Of a DNA stretch of 64,000 nt, positions 1 through 11,053 are shown piece after piece. A model generated the notes under the pieces. That model worked only from the letters and a program-made list of their open reading frames with translations. It ran no database searches and was not told the origin of the DNA. This stretch comes from Bugula neritina. Taxonomy: Eukaryota; Bryozoa; Gymnolaemata; Cheilostomatida; Bugulidae. The stretch's first letter is position 1. Each line of letters starts with the position of its first letter. Location of the stretch: NCBI GenBank assembly GCA_964035545.1, contig OZ037769.1, positions 10,733,133 to 10,797,132 of the forward strand. The letters run 5' to 3'. A program made the translations under genes and the position numbers.

Positions 1-625
1 AAAATATTTGCTATAGGAATTTACCTGCAATAACGTCAGCATGTTTCTATGGTTCGTAATACCTGCTAGAAACAGAGTAATGATTTGGTAGAGGATAGTT
101 CCTGCTACAAATATTTTATATTCCATAGTTCATAGTACAGTATAATTCTATAGTCCATACTACCTTCTATAACTACAATATAATGTCATTGGTTATAGAG
201 TATATACTATAAATACAGTATACACTTAGAAGTTTTATACACTCAGGGATGTCAGATGATAGATATACTTGAAGAACCCCTGACACATTACATTTATACA
301 GTATTAAATAATTCATATATATCTTGGCTATATGCTCAATACAACTTCAGAGTGGTGTGGCCAAGTATTTTGTGCATACAAGTCTTGAATTAATTTAGAG
401 TGATTTTAGAACTGACACTAACTATTGATAAATTTCACAAGTTTTAATATTTATATCAGGGTATTTTCATTTGGTTTCTTATTTAGCAGCATTTATAGCC
501 TGTGCTTTAACTATTTAAGCCAGATTAGTTATTAAACTGCCATGAGCAGTAAAAACAGTATGCAATGAAACTCAACGATAATTAGCATCAGTTCTATAGT
601 GCCTTAGACACGGAGGCGGACAAAA

Positions 626-1038
626 ATGTCATCAGCAAGTAAGCCATCATGCTGAATTGTTTCAAGACATGTATGCGAAAAATGTGTTATGAAAGCAAAA
701 TACTTGGGCATACCACCCTGAAGTCGTATTTAGCCGAGACACACGTATATACTCTATATTGCATAACTGTTATGTGTCAGAGATTCTTTAAGCTAGCCCA
801 AGCAAAACCTACCCTATGTTCTGACTCCAATTTCATTGCTGTCAACTTTTGTGTTGGGAAATAGAAAGCTGAGATGCAACTTACGGAAAACCTGTTCAGT
901 TATTAAACGTTTTGAAAACTGGTGCTGCAGCGCATACAATTACCAACTGCAGAAAATGATGCCGTGTTTGGAGCCGTGTTGTTTGCTGCCCTGACTGCAA
1001 TTCTTGCTGCATATATTATAAACAAACCTGTACAGTAA
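626..1038 (+). CDS. Candidate 32-residue single-pass membrane microprotein, two exons
   Basis: Not a family I recognise. Exon 1 is 626-638, starting at an ATG with a purine-rich context (gacaaaaATG) and ending before GTAAGC. Exon 2 is 953-1038, after the acceptor accaactgcag, with stop TAA at 1036-1038. The join is phase 1 and gives MSSAKNDAVFG, then one hydrophobic segment of about 17 residues (AVLFAALTAILAAYII) and a short polar tail NKPVQ. The other phase puts a stop right after the junction, so this reading is the only open one. AATAAA-type signals follow at about 1080 and 1180. An untranslated upstream part of exon 1 is likely. A tiny membrane-complex subunit or regulator of ER or mitochondrial membranes is possible, but this is inference; the ORF could also be the tail of a transcript of another kind. 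Confidence 0.4.
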
Positions 1039-2220
1039 CGGCTGTACTTCTACAGTGAGCTTCTTCTTTGCCCAACAAGTAAATAAATAATTTGTTTTTA
1101 ATGAGTTGTGGTAAGATAACTTCTATTACATCTAATTGCTGTTAAACTTATCAACTTTGTAACTAATATGAAGTATATACAATAAACTAAGGAACTTCAT
1201 CTGCCTGTAACCTTCTAAGATGTAATCTGGTTCTTAACTTACAAACAAGCAAGTCACCAGGGGCCCCCAAAGGAGAATCATAATTCTATGATTGCTCGAG
1301 CTGGTGGGGGGGGGAAGCAGAAAAGATGTCGTTTTCAGTGTTATGATTTTTAGTTTAGAAGCGAAGAAAGTGTAGCTGTCATTTTTAGATATCTGGTCAA
1401 ATTGAAAGTAATTATTGTTCATCAGCTATTCTTTGAAATGGTTTTACTAAACTAAAACAAAAAAGATGCATGGGTTGTTTTTGCATAAAACAAAAAAACA
1501 TTATATATAAAGAATTTTTAAGAAATATGCTATTTATGCCCTTAACTATGTTATATGATACCTAGTAAACCCATTATAAAAATAATTTGTAGGTGGAAAG
1601 CTTGTATAGTAGAAACCGTCAATGACATCACCAATAGTATGCTGTGTATAACGCAACCGATAGCATTACTTGGGTGCAATTGAAACTATATTTTCACTCC
1701 CATTGCATATGTTCATATAGCCATACATACAATACATAAGATTCATCAAACTGTTTTTCAAACTGTTTATTAACCTGTTTTACTGCTCATGTCTGTATAG
1801 TTGCTTAAAGTACACAATCTTGTTACCTACTGTATATCACACAGGCTACCATTTCACCCACATGCAAAAGTGGCATGCGTGTGCGCCTCTGCTCTCTGTA
1901 CCGCCACTGATCAATAGCAGTAGAAATGGTAGCCTGTGTAATATGCAGTAGGCAACAGGATTGTGTACTTTAAACAACTTTACAGGCCACAGTCTTTCTT
2001 GATATAATATGTTATTCTATGTTATGATGGCTCAATGTGGTAGTTGCTGCCTTGCATATATACTCAGCTTTCTCAAAATGCACACTTATATATGTTTGAG
2101 AAAGCTAACAGAAATATTCTTATAGGGTATATGAGAGTTGAAGGTTTTTGTACAATCACGATATGCCATCCATTAGTACTCTTTGCCCACAATATAATAG
2201 ACTATTATTAGAAATGTGAC
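1039..2220. other. Non-coding interval with a fold-back element
   Basis: No convincing exon seen. The interval holds two AATAAA-type polyadenylation signals near 1080 and 1180, a short G run near 1305-1315, and the inverted-repeat element listed separately at 1791-1986. Confidence 0.5.
1791..1986. mobile_element. Fold-back (long inverted repeat) element
   Basis: Two arms of about 60 bp, near 1791-1855 and 1924-1986, are imperfect reverse complements. Both contain aagtacacaat, the tgccta/tgttac region and acaggctaccatttc. They are separated by a loop of about 70 bp that is GC-richer than its surroundings. A transcript would form a long hairpin. This looks like a MITE or fold-back transposon; no target-site duplication is clear. 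Confidence 0.6.
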
Positions 2221-3168
2221 CTAACAACACACTGCAGCCACTTGTCCAACACTGGCAACAAATGCATTCTTAAGTGTAATTCAAGTAGAACAAAAGCCAG
2301 AGGTGGGGAGCAAATTAATATAAATACTGAATAATAATGCACCAGTTATGCTAATTCAATTAGATATTACCCCAAATAATGATAGAATACAAGACTGCTG
2401 GTTATAATATGGTTTTCTGATACATGATCTTAATATACTTGTACTGTATCTATGTAATACCATTATCTCATTGACAAAGCAACTAGTAGTATGGTAATTA
2501 TCATTCATTACCTTTCTCTTTCGAGTAACAACATTCTTTTTAGAAGCACCAGCTATTGTAATAAATTTATCTATAGCCCAGTTCACTAGGTGCAGTTTGT
2601 AGCGCTGCACTAGTTGATGTAGAATTCTAAAGACATGTCTGTATATTTCTTTTCATTTCATGGTATGTGGTACAATATAATATAATATGTCATGATATAA
2701 TAGGACATGATATGATGTAATATGATACAATATAATATGATACAATATAATATGATATAATATATAATATGATATAATATATAATATGATATAATATATA
2801 ATATGATACAGTATAATTCTACTCTTTAAACCAGAACTAGTGTCATTCAGCCAGCTGTATTAAATTCTCAAAAAGGATATTCCCCTAAATTTAAACTTTT
2901 CAGACATAAAATAACAATCAAATTCATAATTTATATTTTCTATATTTCCTCATTTCTAAAAGTATCAATGATATACAAGTATTTTCTATCAGTAGCACAA
3001 AGTAATAGCATTTCAAGTGTGGTGGGCTGACATCTGGGGAAGATATGCACCTGCATGTAGGTTGGCCAGGGTTAAAGTACGTGCTCCAGTGACAATTGAC
3101 ACGGTCAATGCTGTATCTTCTCTTTCTCGAGAGACTATTGTTTTACTGACTATTAAATCACCACTGAT
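2221..3168 (-). CDS. 3' exons of an unrecognised minus-strand gene
   Basis: Three exons fit together on the minus strand. 3168..3032 reads as ISGDLIVSKTIVSRERED and on to AGAYLPQ, with a donor GTCAGC. 2638..2512 reads as HVFRILHQLVQRYKLHLVNW, then an Ala/Lys-rich stretch ending RKRK before GTAATG. 2268..2221 reads as NAFVASVGQVAAVCC and a stop. The phases agree: the first exon ends in phase 2, the second supplies one base and ends in phase 0, and the third begins in phase 0. Codon and residue composition look protein-like and unlike the surrounding AT-rich DNA. A possible earlier exon is 4550..4497 (QGALVSPPMLREDLKLNR, phase 0, weak donor GTTTCT). I do not recognise the family, and the 5' end was not found. 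Confidence 0.4.
2664..2815. repeat. AT-rich tandem repeat
   Basis: Variants of aatatgatataatata are repeated over about 150 bp. It lies in the intron of the candidate minus-strand gene, between its 3032-3168 and 2512-2638 exons. Confidence 0.8.
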
Positions 3169-3344
3169 CTTACAAGATAAGTGTATTATGCCATCTCCAG
3201 TAACCTTCTATCAAGTGCTTTTGTTACCAGCCTTATCCATCTATGTTCTAGAATTTAGACAGACATGACGTATAATATTATATAATGCTCTATAGGCTTT
3301 TGGTGTATAATACATTAGTCATATTATACACTCAATATGTGTAC

Positions 3345-3345
<1 letters not shown>

Positions 3346-3395
<50 letters not shown>

Positions 3396-3443
3396 GCACG
3401 CACACACGCACACACGCACACACGCACGCACGCACACACGCAC
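3346..3443. repeat. (CA)n/(CACG)n microsatellite
   Basis: An almost pure dinucleotide run with interspersed CG steps. It abuts a truncated pogo-like MITE at 3445. The poly-His/Thr ORF across it is an artefact. Confidence 0.95.
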
Positions 3444-3444
3444 A

Positions 3445-3518
3445 ATGTTCAGTGAGTTAAATCTGGTCTTTAGACTATGTCACAAATTGAGATTTAGTGA
3501 GATACTGAGGGAGCACTG
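3445..3518 (-). mobile_element. Truncated pogo-like MITE (terminal half)
   Basis: Matches the terminal half of the MITE family at 13278, 45401 and 47903: gtgagttaaatctgg, then gagatactgagggagcactg, followed by the TA target dinucleotide at 3519-3520. The other half is lost at the microsatellite. Confidence 0.6.
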
Positions 3519-4084
3519 TATATAAGACTGACTGAAGCTACACCTAGAATGCTAAGCCTTATGTCTATCAGCTAGCAAATCAAAGTGCAATTAATTACTT
3601 GCTCATACTACAGCAATTAATTAGAATATCTTTGAAGAACATTTGTAAAAAAATATGTTTGCTTACATAACTGACTTATCCAATATGAGCAGGTGGGTTC
3701 TGTTTAATAATGAGGTTACTATTGCATCTTCTGATTAATAAGCATATACGCATATACATGTACAATATACTGTATATACATGCACTTATACATCATATTA
3801 TATGCATAAATTAATACACGTGTTATACACAGACCATATAAATATACATACATACATTTTATAATCAGCATAGGTATTATAGGTTTCAAATAAGTTGCAA
3901 TGCTAATTACAACTATACAGCCCTTTGCTTTTAATGAACCTATATTCATGTATGTAATAGTTTATACTTTATTAGTTATAAAATGTATATAATATGAGAG
4001 GTTTTAGAAAAAAACAATTTTTTTCAACTAGAGGTTTTTAATTACACATGCAGTTGTCAATGAAGCTAAGCAGAAACTAGCATA

Positions 4085-4230
4085 CACATATTATGGGTGA
4101 ACCTTCTATATTTTGACACGAATTGGTGAGCCTTCTATATGTTGACAGATATTATAGGTGAACCTTCCATATGTTGACAGATATTATGGGTGAACCTTCT
4201 ATATGTTGACAGATATTATAGGTGAACCTG
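4085..4230. repeat. 32-bp minisatellite, about four units
   Basis: The unit contains gggtgaaccttctatatg and ttgacagatatta, with few substitutions between copies. Confidence 0.85.
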
Positions 4231-5555
4231 CAGGTCTTTTACACACAGACACAGATATTGATTCTAATGAAGAATAAAAGCAAAATGTTATATTTGAAAG
4301 TTGCTAATTCCTACATCAGGTAACAATATAAACTGTTCATAACTCTATAACTGCAAATGACAAAACCTGTATGACATCTAAGCAGAGCCAATTCATAGTA
4401 CACTCAAATATATATTGTATATACTTAACCAGCCTAAGCATGCAGAGCAAGCAGAAGTCATAGTAACAGTTAGTCAAGCAGGATTTTTGAAGAAACCCGG
4501 TTTAGCTTGAGATCTTCTCTCAGCATGGGAGGGGACACCAGAGCACCTTGCTGTAGATTAGTCATCATTGAACAGTTGTCGTCATGCAATAAAAACTAAG
4601 CTCTCTGAGTTGAAACATGTTATAAATGTTTTATACACAATTGTATACCTGAGCTAGTGCCAAGGTTTAATAATATTGACAAAAGAATAGAGTTGCCTTC
4701 CCTTGCTTAGTTTACAATTATTGGCATTTGCCAACTATTCTACTGTATTTACATATTATTTAGTAATGACAAACTTGCTCCTGAAAACCTAGACGCATAT
4801 AATATATATCCTTGTCAGTATTTCCACAGCTTCTGATGACACTATAGACCAACAACTACAACCAAAGAGGACTAGGTAAAAACATTTCTTTTTTAACTCT
4901 GCTACCTATTTGACTGGAACCACATAGATTCATAGACTATTAGATAATTTGAGCCTCATATTTGTTAAGATTAGCTACAATTCGGAAAAAAGAGGGGTGT
5001 TAAAAAGCTACCCGCAAATCCAGCTCCACAGAGTAGGGGGCAGCAGCACACATATGTAGTCTCTGCAGCTAACACCACTGGCCTCTGCAGTCATACAAGG
5101 AAATGCAGCAGCTAAACATAACTCTACCTGGTGCAGCCATTATAGCTTGAAGAGAAGAAAGCTGACGACAGTCCAAAACAGATTATCTATGTACTTGTAA
5201 AACTACAACTGCTACGCTGAATTAGTAAAGATACTGCACTCTACCCTAAACTTACATTGTTCAGGCTAAACTACTTTTGAGCGAATTGTTTCAAAAGCAT
5301 GATTGAGCAACTTTACTGAGATAAAATTGTAAACTAGAGTAGCTTTCTTTATTTTTAAATAGATCGAAATAAAATGATGTAAATGTTCAATGGCTAGCAA
5401 TGTCTGATCATGAACAAGAATTGCAATAGAAATGTTTACAAGTTGCAAACTGCACTCGTTATTAAACCAAGGTTAGAGTGCAATAGCCCTAGGAGTTGGG
5501 GCATCAATTTACAATATGGGAATGTCCAGTACTATATAAACAATATAAACTTTAT

Positions 5556-5700
5556 TAGTCTAGTGCAGTGGTTAAGGCACATGCTTAGAATGTGCTAGGC
5601 CATGGAGTCTGAATCGTAGCAGGCCAGGCGGGTCATTATTCCTTGGTGATGTCAGGAAGAATATTTGGCATGATCGCTCTTGTCTTTACCGTAATAGTGA
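5556..5700 (+). mobile_element. tRNA-derived SINE
   Basis: The head resembles a tRNA gene with box A (tctagtgcagtggtta) and box B (gagtctgaatc). The body carries tgtcaggaagaatatttggc, which resembles the body of the intact SINE at 48386-48596 (tgttaggaagaacatcc). The right end is uncertain. Confidence 0.65.
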
Positions 5701-6164
5701 GAGATACAGTACGCTTATATGCTAGGTACTACCTGAAAACTCTCTGACCATCAGTGTTCTTACTAGACAAATATACACAACAGTTATTTAATTTACTGGA
5801 AGATATAAAACCATCAAATATGGAGGAGCATGGGGCAGAGATAACTTTTTACCACACCTTGTAAATACAAGTACTTTGTTCATGCCTATTTATTATAGCC
5901 AGTATTAACACTAAATTTCACGCCATGTTTTCATGTCTGTGATATGTAATAAATAAATCAATCAATTAAGAAGAAGCAAGGAGATGCAAATGGCAACATT
6001 ATTTTTGACGATCACCACGCTTATAACAAAACCATGGGCAACTTTTGCTTACTATAACAGTTTATGTTGTATAAAAAAAATACATCACACTTTGTGAATA
6101 TATAAATTAGGCTATTCTAATATGAACCCTCAATGACCAATTTACTAATTACAAAACTATGCAT

Positions 6165-6330
6165 GACAGTGTCACACTGTCGCAGAGTCATAGAGTTACA
6201 GTGTCACACTGTCACAGAGTCATAGAGTTACAGTGTCACACTGTCACAGAGTCATAGAGTTACAGTGTCACACTGTCACTGAGTCACAGTGTCACACTGT
6301 CACAGAGTCATAGAGTGACAGTGTCAGGGA
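6165..6330. repeat. 32-bp minisatellite with near-palindromic core
   Basis: About five units of cagtgtcacactgtcacag plus agtcatagagtta. The core cagtgtcacactg is almost self-complementary. Confidence 0.9.
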
Positions 6331-9300
6331 GAATAGAGAACTCTTTTGATCTGTTGGCAGAAGCAGGTTATGCAGGAGGGTCAATAGTGTTCTATAATAG
6401 GTTACAACCATCCATTGTCTAACAAGTATTCTATTGAAAATTTATAAATAATTAATTGATAATATTGCACAAATATATGGATTAGATCTTGTGACTGAAG
6501 TTGTCTTCTTAATCTATTTGGCAGCTAGATTTGTCTATTCCAAAACTGAGAAAAACATGCAACTATTTTCTTGCTTCACAATAATAAATACAAATTATTA
6601 AAATAAAATAATTTAATGATAAGCGCAGTAAGGAGCAATTTATCTTGTGGCTGGAGTTGTCTTCCTAATATATCTGATAGCTAGCTCTACAAACATATAT
6701 TCTGTCCTCATAACATTAATTTCAGTTTGAAAACAAAATGTATAATCACCATAATGGTTAAAGCTTGTCTTACTCTAATAACAACTTGAAGTATAGCCTG
6801 TGTTCTACACTAAGGACAGTATGATGTCACAAGCTGTAAGGTGTATATAATATGGCAGTATAGATAGATAACATGCTGTCTGTCTGATGACATGTTAGGA
6901 TACAAGCCTATAATGCTTACGAGATAATAATCATATGCCAGTAATTCCCAACTAATTACGTATCATATCAGTGTATACACTGCAGAAGTCCCTGATTTTG
7001 ACTTAATATGTCTGTGGACATCTTTGAAGTAAACTAACTTTCAATTAGTCTTGAATGACAAGCTATAGGTTCTAGGGGTAACCTACCACAAGCACATATA
7101 CTGTGAATTCTATTTCATTATTTTCAGTAGAATGAACATGTATATTTCACTTTAGATTTATTAGCTATATGTCAAAGTATTTCATTATATGTCCAACTCA
7201 ACCAACCCAAATATCTCAAACTAAAACATCATCTCAATCTGTACAATATATTTTAAAAGCTCACTAAAATGTAAGTTTATAACCATAGAATTATATAAAT
7301 GCAAACAGTTAGCAATTACAACAAAGAATAAGTTATAGTCAGATACTTAGACAGCATTTTTTACATATAGATAGTAATTTTCTAGACTCTCATTTCTAGA
7401 CGCTATTTTTATGTAGCATTGCATTAGTCACCTTACTGTAAAAACAAAAAACATATAATATATAAGTTCAATCATATTTCACCAAAATATCTAGCTTCTT
7501 TATTGATAGTTTTCTAAATTTTATTAATAAAACTGGCTTTCAGCTGCAATTTAACTAGGAAAGTAATTATTTGATTGTGGTTTGACATTTTCTTTTAAGA
7601 CAGTTTCTATCTATAATAATCACCACACAAGTAGTTGAAACATGCAAAATGCAAACTATGTTATGTGAAGATGAAGCTAAGACCACCTATATAATGATAA
7701 TGCTTTCTGTTTGTAGCTATAGCTAACGTTTATGTCAAAATGTGGTAGATAGATACTTTATAGCACTGCTTTTGACAGATTTTGAAAGAAAGTGAGCAGT
7801 AATTCTTTTATGCTATGATACGTAATTTTGAACTGTAATAAAACTTGTCACACTCATTACCTTATTCTCCAGATGCATTTTATTTACTGAGTGATTGGAG
7901 AATTCGCCATCTCAATTGTTTATATATGTTTGGTTATTTGGTAACCAAAATTTAAAAGCAACATGAATATTAGTAATTGCCAGTGATCTATACGCTCTTA
8001 CAAGATGCTGTAGTTTAACAGCTATTGGATTGCACATGGAAGTATCTCATGTATAGTGTTGAGCAGGCATGCTTGATGTAGTATTGTATATATTAATTGT
8101 GACAGTTCTGTAAAGCATTGTCTTAAGCACAGTCTTGTACTTGTGTGACCTCTCATTGTCCACCACTCTTGTATCAATATTCTATTAACTGAAACTGACT
8201 CTAACCAGGCATCATTTTTCATCTTACTTTTCGTTTTCGTTGATTCAAATTTCTCTTACAAAATGTTCTTCATTCTTTCGATTACCAGGTATCTCTGCAC
8301 TTTCACATCTCCATAACCTGAATGTCTTTAAATTCTTGTATCAGTTTTCATGCTCTCATATAATTATACATTATTAAATATACAATAATAGGTAATAATA
8401 TGCAATTTAGATAGAAATCTAGTGATTATTGAAATCTAATAGTTGAGCACATCAAGTCACTTCGCGTGTAGCACAGGTTGGCATCTGAAATATGCTTCCA
8501 ATTGAGAACTTTTCCTCTTATTCCTCATAAATTGGTGACTTCAGTGATGTCAGACTCTCCTGGTATTTCATAATATAATGCAAAATATTAATGTTATGTT
8601 GGCCGGTATTTGATAATATAATATTGAATATCAATATGACGTTGGCTAGCATTCACAAAATATAATACTAGTGAATATTTCAACCCTTGTTATTTTTGCT
8701 TCCATCACATTTCATTTCTGTTGTCTACAGTTTTGTTATTACAATTACTCATACATAAAGTTCATCTTTATATGTTTTGCTAATAAACTATTCTAAAAGT
8801 AAAAATAATTTTACTGGCAATTGCTATAAAAATAATTGTAAGTTGAAATATGCATTCAATTGTTCAAAAGAAGTCAACATACATATTAGTTAGCTATAGT
8901 CGGTTAGTCAATTATTTAGTGAGTTAGTTAGTTAGTTAGTTAGTTGAGGTGTTGGTTGATTGGTTAGTCTATAGTTAGTTAAACTTTACACTTTTTTCAA
9001 ATCTTCATGTGATTGACATGTAGGCCAACAACTTACAATCAAAAATTATGTTTTGTTTGCTATTTTGCAAATAGAATAAAAATAGAGATTGTTAGTATTA
9101 TACATACAGGTATCAAACTTTATCTACAGCTAGTAACGTCTTTTATATGTTATGCTGCATGCTATATAAGATAATTATAAATAATTTCTAATAAAAGTTT
9201 TCTGAAAGTCAGTCCTCATGAAATTTAATCTTCTTAGTGCTAGGTTTATTCACCTTAACCTGTTATCAATACATTATTATGATTTGCTGATCGTGCACAG

Positions 9301-10756
9301 CGCATTGATAGGGCACATTAGCAAAACTACATAATTTAAATGAGCACATCTTTTATATAAAACCATTTAGTGAATCTTAAATTTTTTTGCCCTTTTATAA
9401 AGAAAACCTAAAGACCAAGCAATGCTTTTGACTTCCTGCTTTACAGATTTCTTCATCTATTTCAATACAAGTTTTAGTCCAAACTCTAAATACTCCATAC
9501 TATGTGCAATGGAGAACATTATCTAATGTGTTTATATCTTGGACTGTGGATTGTTACAAATTTTTAGATGACCCAACTACTTGTTGTACAAACTTTATTT
9601 AGTTTATATTCACAGACACTGAAAAAGCTATGAATAAACAGCTATTCATATTTTATGGGAAAATGTTTTATATGAAATATTCTACAATTAAATTATGATA
9701 AAAGGCAGTTTATGAGTGTATTGTTTGAATGTAAAATAAAAACTAATTTATTATTTAACTTTGATGATGTGCAGTTTTTCTTGTTTGTCACTATAACTGT
9801 AAAAAAACATATTATTTTTTCACAGTTATTCAATATTATGAAGTGGAATATTATCAGTATAACTGAGGGATCAGCTCAATTTTGCTATAAAAACTATCAG
9901 CTGAAGAACTATACTGTTAGAAAAATTTAATTTGTAAAAAAGTGTAGCACATGCATAATTTCTTAGTATATTAGAATATAGTACTTATTGTGTACTATAT
10001 ACGATAATAAACAATAGTATACTACAGGATTTTAGTATAATAAATAATATACTACGATATTATAGTACATTATGGTATATTGCAATATATCTTAACACAT
10101 TTTAACTGCATTTAAATGTAACAATAAGTGGTCCTCTATAATATAATATTTTGCATGTTTAAAGAAAAGTCACCCCATGAAGTGATATTAGTATGTGCAA
10201 ACAAGTAAATGTTTGTGACTCATGTATGAAATATATTCTTCCAATTATTTTATACAAGTATTATTAGTAAATAATGATTTAATAATTGTACTTTATTTAT
10301 AGTAAATATTTTCACCTGATCTATTTATCTTTCACCTTGTCCAGCTGCTATCCTCTGCACTATATACTCTGGCATACGGCTGTCCAACAGATAGCCCCCC
10401 CCCCCCCCCCCGGAGCCATTCTCGCCTCCCCCTACCTACATTTATGGCATGAGGCATTAAGGCATAACAAATAAAATTACTCTGCATACATATATGAATT
10501 AGAGTGGAAAAACCACCTTTTTATTGCCTCATTTATATACATGCTAACAACATGCAGCCCATTATTGGGACTTCATTGTGTAATGATTTTTGGGAATTTG
10601 GAATAAAGTAATTTGGAAATTACTGATGCACACTCTTGTTTTGGCATAAGAATTATTATACTATAAAGTATAAAGGTTTCATACTATAGGAGTTGTGTGC
10701 TCTCTACTTGCTGTAACTTAGTAGGTCACTATTGACAGTCTTAGCGGGTACAAGGG

Positions 10757-10766
10757 TATATAAATA
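10757..10766 (+). promoter_or_regulatory. TATA box of the VWA/Ig/TSP1 gene
   Basis: TATATAAATA lies about 25-30 bp upstream of a likely initiator (ttcacag, about 10785) and 218 bp upstream of the signal-peptide ATG at 10975. It is a good core promoter by position. No transcript start data are available. Confidence 0.6.
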
Positions 10767-10877
10767 CTGGGGCTGCTGCTACCTTCACAGACACATGTGA
10801 GTGCAACAGATGAGAGAAAAGTGTCTGCTCAGGTTCTTGAATAGTTAAATGTGGTTTTAGATAGCAGCTAATTGTAA

Positions 10878-10955
10878 CATATAGAGACAGATAGAGGCAG
10901 ATAGAGACAGATAGAGACAGATAGAGACAGATAGAGACAGATAGAGGCAGATAAA
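10878..10955 (+). repeat. GATAGAGACA repeat in the predicted 5' UTR
   Basis: A 10-bp unit (gatagagaca/gatagaggca) is repeated about seven times between the predicted transcription start and the ATG at 10975, so it should be present in the mRNA leader. Confidence 0.85.
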
Positions 10956-10974
10956 GATACTAGATACTAGTAGG

Positions 10975-11053
10975 ATGAAGGGCCTAGCTCACCAAATCAT
11001 CCTAAATATTGGATTTATAACGTTGATGCTGCCACACTCGATGGGAGCTGTCC
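10975..11053 (+). CDS. Exon 1: signal peptide
   Basis: Encodes MKGLAHQIILNIGFITLMLP then HSMGAV, a basic start followed by a hydrophobic core and small residues, as in secretory signal peptides. It ends in phase 1 before GTGAGT. The next certain exon is 6.2 kb away and accepts phase 1. The long intron holds only non-coding AT-rich DNA, a pogo-like MITE and one candidate 15-nt microexon at 15332-15346. Confidence 0.8.

Larger units (their letters stand above)
5000..10740. other. Gene-free interval with scattered repeats
   Basis: I see no supported gene. A short minus-strand stretch near 5025-5150 (ATG GCT GCA CCA G before GTAGAG) looks like a possible first exon, but the only following intron would be 44 nt and no frame continues convincingly. 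The rest is AT-rich DNA with a SINE at 5556, a minisatellite at 6165, GTTA repeats near 8920-8945, AT-rich stretches near 9960-10090 and a C homopolymer at about 10396-10411. Confidence 0.5.

Noticed and set aside
3017-3268. 83-codon plus-strand frame
   Set aside because: It is the antisense of a better minus-strand exon candidate and has no recognisable domain.
3337-3525. Thr-His repeat frame
   Set aside because: CA microsatellite running into a MITE fragment.
5020-5150. Possible first exons of a minus-strand gene
   Set aside because: Needs a 44-nt intron and gives no frame that continues into the exons at 2221-3168.
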